From NCBI GenBank assembly GCA_023386395.1, contig JAEWJV010000233.1, forward strand, positions 1 through 5,928: a stretch of DNA of 5,928 bases. Direction: 5' to 3'. Shown here piece after piece: positions 1-5,122 of this stretch. This DNA is from Bacteroidota bacterium. Lineage in GTDB: Bacteria; Bacteroidota; Bacteroidia; Chitinophagales; Chitinophagaceae. Within the stretch, counting starts at the first letter, position 1; every line of letters begins with the position of its first letter. Under the pieces are notes generated by a model. That model did no database searches. It had not been told where the DNA came from and worked only from the letters and a program-made list of their open reading frames with translations. The translations under genes were made by a program, and so were the position numbers.

Positions 1-176
1 TCATTCAGCGGATCCAGCAAATATTGTTTTATAGCCGTATCAGCAAGATACCGGTATCGGGCAGCCTTTGCATCTTTTGTTGTAACCCGGCTGAATACCA
101 TATCATCCGGCGTGGGAGGCTGCGCAGTTACCGCAACAGAAAATAATAATACAGCAATCAAAAAACCATATTTCAT
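1..176 (-). CDS. Exported protein of unknown function, N-terminal fragment
   Basis: This is the start of a minus-strand gene that runs off the left edge; about 58 codons are visible. Translation from the ATG at 176 gives a textbook signal peptide: Lys2, a hydrophobic core at residues 4-16, and a likely signal peptidase I site after Val-Thr-Ala (residue 18), followed by Gln-Pro-Pro. The mature part starts PPTPDDMVFSR and is polar and charged (KDAKAARYRYLAD around residues 34-46). I recognise no domain in it. The start is chosen because the hydrophobic core follows this ATG directly. It is divergent from the AraC gene, with 113 bp between the two starts. The product is probably periplasmic or outer-membrane-associated (inferred from the signal peptide only). 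The function cannot be assigned. Confidence 0.75.
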   Translation of the reverse strand, partial: MKYGFLIAVLLFSVAVTAQPPTPDDMVFSRVTTKDAKAARYRYLADTAIKQYLLDPLN

Positions 177-261
177 GGAAGCGAAACTACAGTACCACCT
201 TGCAGTAATTTTCTTAAAGTTGTTAACAGGTGTGCGGGTGAGATTATCCTTGCATGTTTTG

Positions 262-269
262 TATATTTG
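262..269 (+). promoter_or_regulatory. Putative -7 element (TATATTTG) of the first AraC gene
   Basis: TATATTTG is a full match to the Bacteroidota -7 consensus TAnnTTTG. It ends 20 nt before the ATG at 290, close to the 19-23 nt seen for three other genes here. It lies downstream of the ATG at 254, so the longer reading frame would start ahead of its own promoter; this argues for the start at 290. I see no good -33 TTTG at the usual distance. It overlaps the repeat element at 264-279. Confidence 0.5.
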
Positions 270-279
270 AATTTTGCAA
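264..279 (+). repeat. 16-bp direct repeat, copy 1 (possible AraC half-site)
   Basis: TATTTGAATTTTGCAA occurs here and, identically, at 1237-1252 upstream of SDR1. Here it overlaps the proposed -7 element and ends 10 bp before the regulator's start codon, a position where a bound protein would block transcription. That would fit negative autoregulation (inference). No good partner half-site lies 21 bp to either side, unlike the copies upstream of SDR1 and the aldo/keto reductase. Confidence 0.45.
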
Positions 280-289
280 TAACCGGTTT

Positions 290-1231
290 ATGGTAAAAAA
301 TATAAAAAGCACTTCGCTTGAAGAATTTTATAAAGAGGCCGCAAAATTTACAAGCGTTAATATTGATCAGCTTTTGCCGCCGGGCATTAATAAGGAAATA
401 GGGCACTTCAATATTTTTGATATTGCCGAAACAATTGAATCGGTGAAACGAAAAGCGGCAATGCCTTATAACCGCAGGGCTTATTATAAGATAAGCCTTA
501 TCAGGGGCAAAAGCCGGGCAGAATATGCTGATAAGATCATTGAGATAGAAAAAAATGCATTACTGTTTGCTACGCCCAAAGTGCCATATCACTGGATACC
601 GCTTGATAAAAAACTGCATGGGAATTTCTGCATTTTCACCGACGAATTTTTAATAAAAAACAAAAGCGGTGTAGAGCTTGATGAATTGCCCATTTTCAGG
701 CCTGGCGGGTTTCCTGTCTTCCTGTTGAATGATGAAGAAGCAGACGAAATTGCCCTTGTATTTAATAAAATGAAAAAGGAAATTGCGTCTGCCTATGTAT
801 ATAAATATGATTTGCTGCGCAACTATGTGCTGGAGCTTATTCATTACGGGCAAAAGCTGCAGCCTGCCGTAACTACACAACACAATTTTAATGCATCTGC
901 CCGTGTAACATCTTTGTTTATTGAATTGCTGGAACGGCAATTTCCCATTGAATCACCTGATCAAAAATTAAAGCTGCGTTCTGCAAAAGATTATGCTGAA
1001 AGGCTGGCCGTTCATGTAAATCATCTCAATAAAGCATTGAAGGAAAACACCGGCAAAACAACCACGGCTTTTATAAGCAGCCGCATTATACAGGAAGCAA
1101 AAATTTTATTAAAACAAACCGACTGGAACATTTCGGAAATAGCTTATTGCCTGGGCTTTGAAGAAGTAGCGCATTTTTCCAACTTCTTTAAAAAACAAAC
1201 CTCTTTTACGCCGTTAGCATTTCGCTTATAG
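290..1231 (+). CDS. AraC-family transcriptional regulator (first paralogue)
   Basis: The 313-residue protein has a C-terminal AraC/XylS double helix-turn-helix domain (about 231-313). The first helix-turn-helix lies around SAKDYAERLAVHVNHLNKAL (231-250). The second contains WNISEIAYCLGF and then FSNFFKKQTSFTP (279-308), matching the family signature GF...FS..FKK..G.TP..(Y/F)R. The N-terminal half (about 60-200) is a putative ligand-sensing, cupin-like region with YYKISLIRG at 65-73; the ligand is unknown. Residues 1-55 are an extension that the second paralogue lacks in part. An in-frame ATG at 254 would add 12 residues, but the best -7 element lies downstream of it, so 290 is preferred. SDR1 follows after 93 bp in the same direction without a visible terminator, making SDR1 the obvious target; read-through is also possible. 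By hand count about 78 of 110 C-terminal residues match the AraC protein at 4144-5007. Confidence 0.9.
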   Translation: MVKNIKSTSLEEFYKEAAKFTSVNIDQLLPPGINKEIGHFNIFDIAETIESVKRKAAMPYNRRAYYKISLIRGKSRAEYADKIIEIEKNALLFATPKVPYHWIPLDKKLHGNFCIFTDEFLIKNKSGVELDELPIFRPGGFPVFLLNDEEADEIALVFNKMKKEIASAYVYKYDLLRNYVLELIHYGQKLQPAVTTQHNFNASARVTSLFIELLERQFPIESPDQKLKLRSAKDYAERLAVHVNHLNKALKENTGKTTTAFISSRIIQEAKILLKQTDWNISEIAYCLGFEEVAHFSNFFKKQTSFTPLAFRL

Positions 1232-1236
1232 ATAAT

Positions 1237-1252
1237 TATTTGAATTTTGCAA
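1237..1252 (+). repeat. 16-bp direct repeat, copy 2; distal half-site upstream of SDR1
   Basis: This is an exact copy of the 16-mer at 264-279, starting 5 bp after the AraC stop codon. Its core, TTTGAATTTTGCAA (1239-1252), is followed exactly 21 bp later by the related ATTGATGTGTGCAA (1260-1273). A 21-bp direct-repeat spacing is that of the AraC I1-I2 half-sites (established for E. coli AraC). Assignment as an operator is inference. Confidence 0.5.
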
Positions 1253-1259
1253 ACCTTGG

Positions 1260-1273
1260 ATTGATGTGTGCAA
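1260..1273 (+). promoter_or_regulatory. Putative proximal AraC half-site upstream of SDR1
   Basis: ATTGATGTGTGCAA matches the 1239-1252 core at 10 of 14 positions, including TTGA at the left and TGCAA at the right, and is offset by 21 bp. It starts 36 bp before the proposed -7 at 1296. The aldo/keto reductase promoter has the same geometry (35 bp). Confidence 0.4.
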
Positions 1274-1295
1274 ATACTGTTTTCGCAGCATAAAG

Positions 1296-1303
1296 TAACT
1301 TTG
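1296..1303 (+). promoter_or_regulatory. Putative -7 element (TAACTTTG) of SDR1
   Basis: TAACTTTG is a full match to TAnnTTTG and ends 21 nt before the ATG at 1325. The -33 region near 1277-1283 (TGTTTT) is only a partial match, which would suit a promoter that depends on an activator (inference). The element lies inside the longer open frame starting at 1268, so that longer start is unlikely. Confidence 0.55.
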
Positions 1304-1324
1304 CTGTACAAAATTTTTAAACGT

Positions 1325-2089
1325 ATGAGCACCAGAAACAAAGTAGCATTGATTACAGGCGGAAGCCGCGGCCTCGGCAAAAACATGGCTATTAAGATTG
1401 CCAAAAAAGGTATTGATGTTGTAATTACTTATCACAACAATAAAACAGAAGCCGATAAAGTTGTGGGAGACATCCGGGCGCTCGGCCAAAAGGCAGCAGC
1501 CTTTCAGTTAGATACAAGTAATATAAAACTGTTTGATGGCTTTATTAAAGAGCTTACAACCTACCTGGATGAGGAAACCGGAAGCCCCAATTTCGACTTC
1601 CTCGTCAATAATGCAGGCACCGGCTTTTATGGCCCTTTTGCCGAAGCAACAGAAGAGCAGTTTGATGCTGCCATGAATATTCATTTCAAGGGTGTATTTT
1701 TTCTTACACAAAAAGCACTGCCCTACATTAATGATGGTGGCCGTATCATTAACATATCATCCGGTTTGGCAAGGTTTTCTTTCCCCGGGTCTTCTGTTTA
1801 CGGCTCAATGAAAAGCGCTATAGAAACATTTACACGCTACCTGGCAAAAGAATTAGGCCCGAGAAAAATTGGTGCGAATGTGGTTGCCCCCGGCGCTATT
1901 GCCACGGATTTTGGCGGCGGTCATGTGCGTGATGATAAAGAAGCAAATCAACGCGTAGCAAGCGTTACAGCCTTAGGCCGCGTGGGTGAAGCGGATGACA
2001 TCGGCGGTGTTGTTGCCTTCCTATGCACAGAAGATGCAAGATGGATTAACGCTCAACGTATTGAAGTATCCGGCGGAATGATGCTGTAA
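1325..2089 (+). CDS. Classical short-chain dehydrogenase/reductase (SDR1)
   Basis: This cytosolic NAD(P)(H)-dependent oxidoreductase of 254 residues has the usual length for a classical SDR. It carries a complete motif set: TGGSRGLG (11-18) for the Rossmann dinucleotide site, NNAG (95-98), Asn118, and the catalytic Ser146, Tyr159 and Lys163 in YGSMK. The tail VSGGMML resembles the VDGG..L ending of FabG-like SDRs. The substrate is probably a ketone, aldehyde or the corresponding alcohol and cannot be fixed from sequence; a 3-oxoacyl-ACP reductase label would be a family default only. The start at 1325 puts the Rossmann strand (KVALITGG) at the normal distance from the N-terminus; an in-frame ATG at 1268 would add 19 residues spanning the promoter. 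The gene follows the first AraC gene in the same direction, behind tandem putative AraC half-sites, and ends at a hairpin shared with SDR2. Confidence 0.9.
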   Translation: MSTRNKVALITGGSRGLGKNMAIKIAKKGIDVVITYHNNKTEADKVVGDIRALGQKAAAFQLDTSNIKLFDGFIKELTTYLDEETGSPNFDFLVNNAGTGFYGPFAEATEEQFDAAMNIHFKGVFFLTQKALPYINDGGRIINISSGLARFSFPGSSVYGSMKSAIETFTRYLAKELGPRKIGANVVAPGAIATDFGGGHVRDDKEANQRVASVTALGRVGEADDIGGVVAFLCTEDARWINAQRIEVSGGMML

Positions 2090-2131
2090 ACCGGCCCGCC
2101 ATAACCGGCAACCTGAAGGAAGAATAAAGGA

Positions 2132-2162
2132 AATCCCCGGGTGTTTTAAATCTCCGGGGATT
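2132..2162. terminator. Hairpin between convergent SDR1 and SDR2
   Basis: AATCCCCGG (2132-2140) pairs perfectly with CCGGGGATT (2154-2162), giving a 9-bp GC-rich stem with a 13-nt loop. It sits in the 82-bp gap between the two convergent stop codons and could terminate transcription from both sides. The run after the stem on the plus strand (AATTCATTTC) is only moderately T-rich; on the minus strand the stem is followed by TTTCCTTTATTC. It is therefore not an ideal intrinsic terminator in either direction. Confidence 0.65.
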
Positions 2163-2171
2163 AATTCATTT

Positions 2172-2960
2172 CTACAAACAACCTGTTCTTCCTCCATCAA
2201 CCGGCAGGTTAATTCCATTGATGTAAGACGCTGCGGGTGAACATAAAAAAGCCACAGCAGCGCCAAACTCTGATGGTTCACCAATACGGCCTGCAGGAAT
2301 AGTGGCAGCCGTTTCCTTTATAAAGTCTTCCTTACTAATATCCTGCTCTGTGGCCTGCTTGCCTAAAATGGAATCTAATCTTTGCGTATTGGTAAAGCCA
2401 GGCAAAACATTGTTGATGGTAATGCCAAAACCCGCTATTTCATTGGCTAATGTTTTTGCCCAGTTGGCAACCGCTGCCCGCACAAGATTGGATATGCCCA
2501 GGCCATTTATCGGCTGCTTAACAGATGTTGAAACAATATTAACAATGCGCCCAAAACCCGCAGCTTTCATTCCCGGTACTACAAGCTGCGCCATTATCTG
2601 GCTGCTGATAACATGTGTGCGAAAAGCCTTCTCAATTTCAGCGGGATCAGTATCAATCATTGGGCCTGGTGGCGGCCCGCCTGCATTATTCACCAGGATA
2701 TGAATGATATTAGCCGTTTCAAGAAGGTTGGAGACAGCTTGCTTTACTTCTTCTGCATTGGAAAGATCAAGCACAAGAAAATGATGCTGCTGCCCTTTTG
2801 ATGTATCAAAACTTTGTATGGCTTGCTGCAATTTTTCTTTACTGCGGCTTACGGCAATAATGTTGGCGCCAAGCAATGCAATCTCACTGGCACAGGCAAG
2901 GCCAAGGCCCTGTGATGCGCCGCACACCAGCGCCGTTTTTCCGGTTAGGTCAAGATTCAT
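2172..2960 (-). CDS. Divergent SDR oxidoreductase with replaced Tyr-Lys pair (SDR2)
   Basis: A 262-residue SDR-fold protein starting MNLDLTGKTALVCGASQGLG, with the nucleotide-binding loop at 12-20 (Cys13 in place of the usual Thr). It has NNAGGPPPGP at 91-100, Ser144 in the catalytic-serine position, and a C-terminal VDGGRTGCL. Thirteen residues after Ser144, where YxxxK belongs, it reads Ser157-Asn-Leu-Val-Arg161. From memory, NNAGGPPPGP and a ..LSN.(V/A)R.. active-site segment mark the FabG-like SDR subgroup annotated as lacking the canonical tetrad (cd05344-type, 'BKR-like'). Standard SDR chemistry is therefore doubtful. The protein may bind NAD(P)H and act by another mechanism, or be non-catalytic. 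The start at 2960 is chosen over an in-frame ATG at 3026 because it begins directly before the Rossmann strand and lies downstream of a -7-like element. It is transcribed away from the NTF2-like gene. Confidence 0.88.
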   Translation of the reverse strand: MNLDLTGKTALVCGASQGLGLACASEIALLGANIIAVSRSKEKLQQAIQSFDTSKGQQHHFLVLDLSNAEEVKQAVSNLLETANIIHILVNNAGGPPPGPMIDTDPAEIEKAFRTHVISSQIMAQLVVPGMKAAGFGRIVNIVSTSVKQPINGLGISNLVRAAVANWAKTLANEIAGFGITINNVLPGFTNTQRLDSILGKQATEQDISKEDFIKETAATIPAGRIGEPSEFGAAVAFLCSPAASYINGINLPVDGGRTGCL

Positions 2961-2983
2961 TTTGTTGCAATTTATTAATGCTG

Positions 2984-2991
2984 CAAAGGAA
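2984..2991 (-). promoter_or_regulatory. Putative -7 element (TTCCTTTG) of SDR2
   Basis: Read on the minus strand, TTCCTTTG matches TAnnTTTG at all but the second position and is followed by CA. It ends 23 nt before the ATG at 2960, the same range as the other promoters in this window. A second candidate, AATCTTTG at 2993-3000 on the minus strand, also has one mismatch. Confidence 0.35.
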
Positions 2992-3145
2992 GCAAAGATT
3001 ATTGAACGACAATAAAATACACACAAGGCTTACCTTTTTCATCAACTCATCTGTTCATTTCTTCAATCGATTCAATACTTGTTTTACATTAAAAAAATAT
3101 TGTACAATCTTTATGCTGCAAACAAATTTTATCAAGAAACAACTT

Positions 3146-3619
3146 ATGAATAGTCAAAACAAAACACCTGAACAAGGCATTAGGAAAGCGATTGAAAAAT
3201 TTAAAGCTGCATGGAATATACATGATGCCGCCGCTTTTGCCGGCGTGTTTGCAAACGATGCAGATTTCACCAATGTTTTTTGCCAGCGTTTTCATGGAAG
3301 GGCAGCTATTGAAGCACAGCACACCACTATTTTTTCCTCCATGTTTAAAGCAAGCAGCGTATCAATTCTGAAAACCGATATAAGGTTTTTAAATGAAATG
3401 TTTGCAGTAGTTGATGTAATCTGGAATATGAGCGGCGCAAGGGATTTTATGGGCAACCCCTGGCCCGACAGGAAAGGCTTAATGAGCCTTGTTATGCAGC
3501 GGGAAGGCGAAGAATGGTTTATACTCGTTATGCATAATATGGATTTGCCTGCAGTACCTGTGCCCGATCTAAAAAAGGCTATTGCTGCAAATAATTTTCA
3601 TGCAAAAGTTTCGCTGTAA
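3146..3619 (+). CDS. NTF2-like SgcJ/EcaC-type protein (DUF4440/SnoaL-like)
   Basis: A 157-residue single-domain protein. Residues about 10-130 follow the SgcJ/EcaC (TIGR02246-like) NTF2 pattern: a first helix AIEKFKAAWNIHDAAAFAGVF (15-35), then FANDADFTNVFCQRFHGRAAI (35-55). These are followed by strands containing VVDVIWNMSG and the closing GEEWFILVMHNMD (121-133). The family adopts a cone-like fold with a pocket, often holding small hydrophobic ligands. Members range from polyketide-pathway enzymes to proteins of unknown role, so no reaction is assigned. There is no signal peptide. MNSQ at 3146 is chosen as start; an in-frame ATG at 3113 would add 11 residues (MLQTNFIKKQL) and cannot be excluded. 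The gene is divergent from SDR2 (185 bp between starts) and its stop lies 3 bp from the cupin stop on the opposite strand. Confidence 0.82.
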   Translation: MNSQNKTPEQGIRKAIEKFKAAWNIHDAAAFAGVFANDADFTNVFCQRFHGRAAIEAQHTTIFSSMFKASSVSILKTDIRFLNEMFAVVDVIWNMSGARDFMGNPWPDRKGLMSLVMQREGEEWFILVMHNMDLPAVPVPDLKKAIAANNFHAKVSL

Positions 3620-3622
3620 AGT

Positions 3623-3946
3623 TCAGAACTTATAATCTTCCCTTTCAGGATAAAAAACATCCAGCAGTTCGCAATAAGTTATAGCGCGGCCACTGTGTTT
3701 TACGTTTGGCGGAATTACAGCAGCCTTACCGGGTTCCAGTAATTCCGTTTTGCCTTCTATCGTTAATTCAAATGTTCCCTTTAATACGTGTGCGGTTTGC
3801 TCATGCATGTGCGCGTGTTCCGGTACGCCGGCGCCTGCATCAATTTTCCAATACATATACGTGTTGGTGCCGGTATGAATTGCCCTTCCGTTATAACCGG
3901 GAAAAACTTCTTTTTCGTTCAGCGAATCAATATCAATAAAAGCCAT
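3623..3946 (-). CDS. Small single-domain cupin
   Basis: A 107-residue one-barrel cupin. Motif 1 is visible as VPEHAHMHEQTAHVLKG (41-57), with metal-ligand candidates His44, His46, Glu49 or Gln50. Motif 2 is EPGKAAVIPPNVKHSGRA (71-88), with His84 as a further ligand. Such proteins bind a divalent metal and act as small dioxygenases, isomerases or binding proteins; the substrate is unknown. The start at 3946 (MAFIDIDSLNEKEVFPG) gives a normal-length small cupin with the barrel beginning soon after. The frame stays open upstream for 51 more codons to a TTG at 4099 (first in-frame ATG at 4090), but that stretch shows no cupin-like features, so I leave it out. The gene is convergent with the NTF2-like gene and divergent from the second AraC gene (197 bp between starts). 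Confidence 0.85.
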   Translation of the reverse strand: MAFIDIDSLNEKEVFPGYNGRAIHTGTNTYMYWKIDAGAGVPEHAHMHEQTAHVLKGTFELTIEGKTELLEPGKAAVIPPNVKHSGRAITYCELLDVFYPEREDYKF

Positions 3947-4143
3947 AGTTTCTATTTGCTGTAAATATCCTGAAGTATGTTCACATCGCAGAAAAATCAT
4001 TTCATTTAAAGAATAAGCAAATGAACCATGTAAGATTATGCCCGCTTTTTCAATATGCATGTATTCTAATCTGCCTTGCATGTCCATCATTTTTTGCAAG
4101 GCAGCCAGAAAAATATTTTGCTTGATTTTCTTAATTTAGCCGT

Positions 4144-5007
4144 ATGGCTAATACAATCACCGACCTGCTGGGTAACAAGCATGCTACATCTTTATTCAAC
4201 GTATATAGAAGGGAAGATTATTTATGCAGGTCGCATTCCACTTACAGCAGACGTGATTATTATAAAATATCGCTTATAAAAGGCAATGGTATTTTATACT
4301 ATGCAGAAAAAGGTATCGAAATAAACAAGCCTGCATTATTATTTTCAAACCCTAATGTTCCATATTCCTGGGAAGCAAGCTCAGAAGAGCAAAGTGGCTA
4401 TTTCTGTTTGTTTAAAGAGGATTTTATACGGCATGAACAACTGGCACAGGTTCCCATGTTTAAAATTGGTGGCACCCCATTATTTTTTATTGATGAACCG
4501 CAGCAAAAATTTATAAGCAGCCTGTTTGAAAAAATGCTCGTTGAAATAGAAAGTGATTATGTTTTTAAGCATGACCTGCTGCGCAATTACGTGCATTTGC
4601 TTATTCACGAAGCTATGAAGCTGCACCCGGCAGAAAATTATTTCAGACACAGCAACGCGTCTGCACGCATTACTTCTTTATTTATAGAATTACTCGAAAG
4701 ACAATTTCCTATTGACTCTCCTGCCTATAACTTTAAACTTAAAACCGCCAATGATTTTGCCACGCGGTTATCGGTTCATGTAAACCATTTAAACCGTGCC
4801 GTAAAAGAAGTTACGGGCAAAACAACCACGGCGCATATAAGTGAACGCCTCATTGCGGAAGCTAAGGCTTTACTGCGCCATACAGACTGGAATGTTTCTG
4901 AAATTGCTTACAGCCTTGGTTTTGAATATCCCGCTTACTTTAATAACTTCTTTAAAAAGCAAACTAATACAAATCCAAAAGCATACAGGCATTCGCTGGT
5001 TGACTGA
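4144..5007 (+). CDS. AraC-family transcriptional regulator (second paralogue)
   Basis: A 287-residue regulator with the AraC/XylS DNA-binding domain at about 201-285. The first helix-turn-helix is at TANDFATRLSVHVNHLNRAV (201-220) and the second at WNVSEIAYSLGF followed by FNNFFKKQTNTNPKAYR (249-282). The N-terminal sensor half (about 38-180) shares RRDYYKISLIKG (36-47), VPYSW, and HDLLRNYV with the first AraC protein. About 78 of 110 residues of the C-terminal part are identical by hand count, including VHVNHLN and TGKTTTA. It lacks most of the first paralogue's N-terminal extension. The ATG at 4144 is the first in frame. A weak -7-like ATATTTTG (4113-4120) ends 23 nt upstream, while TAATTTAG (4132-4139) lies only 4 nt upstream. 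The aldo/keto reductase follows 115 bp later in the same direction and is its likely target (inference). A T-run at 5008-5014 follows the stop, but no stem precedes it. Confidence 0.9.
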   Translation: MANTITDLLGNKHATSLFNVYRREDYLCRSHSTYSRRDYYKISLIKGNGILYYAEKGIEINKPALLFSNPNVPYSWEASSEEQSGYFCLFKEDFIRHEQLAQVPMFKIGGTPLFFIDEPQQKFISSLFEKMLVEIESDYVFKHDLLRNYVHLLIHEAMKLHPAENYFRHSNASARITSLFIELLERQFPIDSPAYNFKLKTANDFATRLSVHVNHLNRAVKEVTGKTTTAHISERLIAEAKALLRHTDWNVSEIAYSLGFEYPAYFNNFFKKQTNTNPKAYRHSLVD

Positions 5008-5038
5008 TTTTTTTATGATACAGGCCGGTTCAGCAATT

Positions 5039-5053
5039 GTTTGAATCTCTTAA
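5039..5053 (+). promoter_or_regulatory. Putative distal AraC half-site upstream of the aldo/keto reductase
   Basis: GTTTGAATCTCTTAA. Its first eight bases, GTTTGAAT, recur exactly 21 bp later at 5060-5067. TTTGAAT is also the left half of the 16-bp repeat before the first AraC gene and SDR1. The core starts 56 bp before the proposed -7; the corresponding distance at SDR1 is 57 bp. Confidence 0.45.
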
Positions 5054-5059
5054 GTTTTG

Positions 5060-5074
5060 GTTTGAATGCTGCAA
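5060..5074 (+). promoter_or_regulatory. Putative proximal AraC half-site upstream of the aldo/keto reductase
   Basis: TTTGAATGCTGCAA (5061-5074) matches TTTGAATTTTGCAA, the core of the 16-bp repeat, at 12 of 14 positions. It begins 35 bp before the proposed -7 at 5096, so it would reach close to the -33 region, as activator sites of AraC proteins do. Confidence 0.5.
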
Positions 5075-5095
5075 TCCTTCCGGTACGGTACTTGT

Positions 5096-5103
5096 TTATT
5101 TTG
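5096..5103 (+). promoter_or_regulatory. Putative -7 element (TTATTTTG) of the aldo/keto reductase
   Basis: TTATTTTG matches TAnnTTTG except at the second base and is followed by CA. It ends 19 nt before the ATG at 5123. No TTTG stands at the -33 position, consistent with a weak promoter that needs an activator (inference). Confidence 0.4.
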
Positions 5104-5122
5104 CACCATAAAAATATTAACT

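Noticed and set aside
221..228. Palindrome TGTTAACA in the divergent region before the first AraC gene
   Set aside because: Eight-base palindromes are expected by chance; it has no second copy or fixed relation to a promoter here.
2301..3020. Open frames on the plus strand across SDR2 (for example 2302-2703)
   Set aside because: They are antisense shadows of a clearly coding SDR gene, with no recognisable protein features.
3013..3048. AraC half-site pair upstream of SDR2 on the minus strand
   Set aside because: Candidate half-sites starting at 3046 and 3027 are only 19 bp apart and match poorly, so the SDR1-type architecture is not supported here.
3065..3072. Palindrome AATCGATT between SDR2 and the NTF2-like gene
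   Set aside because: It is short and unrepeated, and the flanking bases do not extend the symmetry.
3079..3108. Sigma70-like TTGTTT, 18 bp, TACAAT ahead of the NTF2-like gene
   Set aside because: Bacteroidota use a different promoter consensus; in AT-rich DNA this match is easily accidental, and no TAnnTTTG lies at the usual distance.
3947..4099. Extension of the cupin frame by 51 codons to a TTG at 4099
   Set aside because: The frame is open but the first codon is TTG, the sequence shows no cupin or signal features, and the start at 3946 gives a normal small cupin. A 51-codon open stretch can occur by chance.
5008..5014. T-run right after the second AraC stop as an intrinsic terminator
   Set aside because: I find no stable stem immediately upstream, so it does not meet the basic requirement for an intrinsic terminator.
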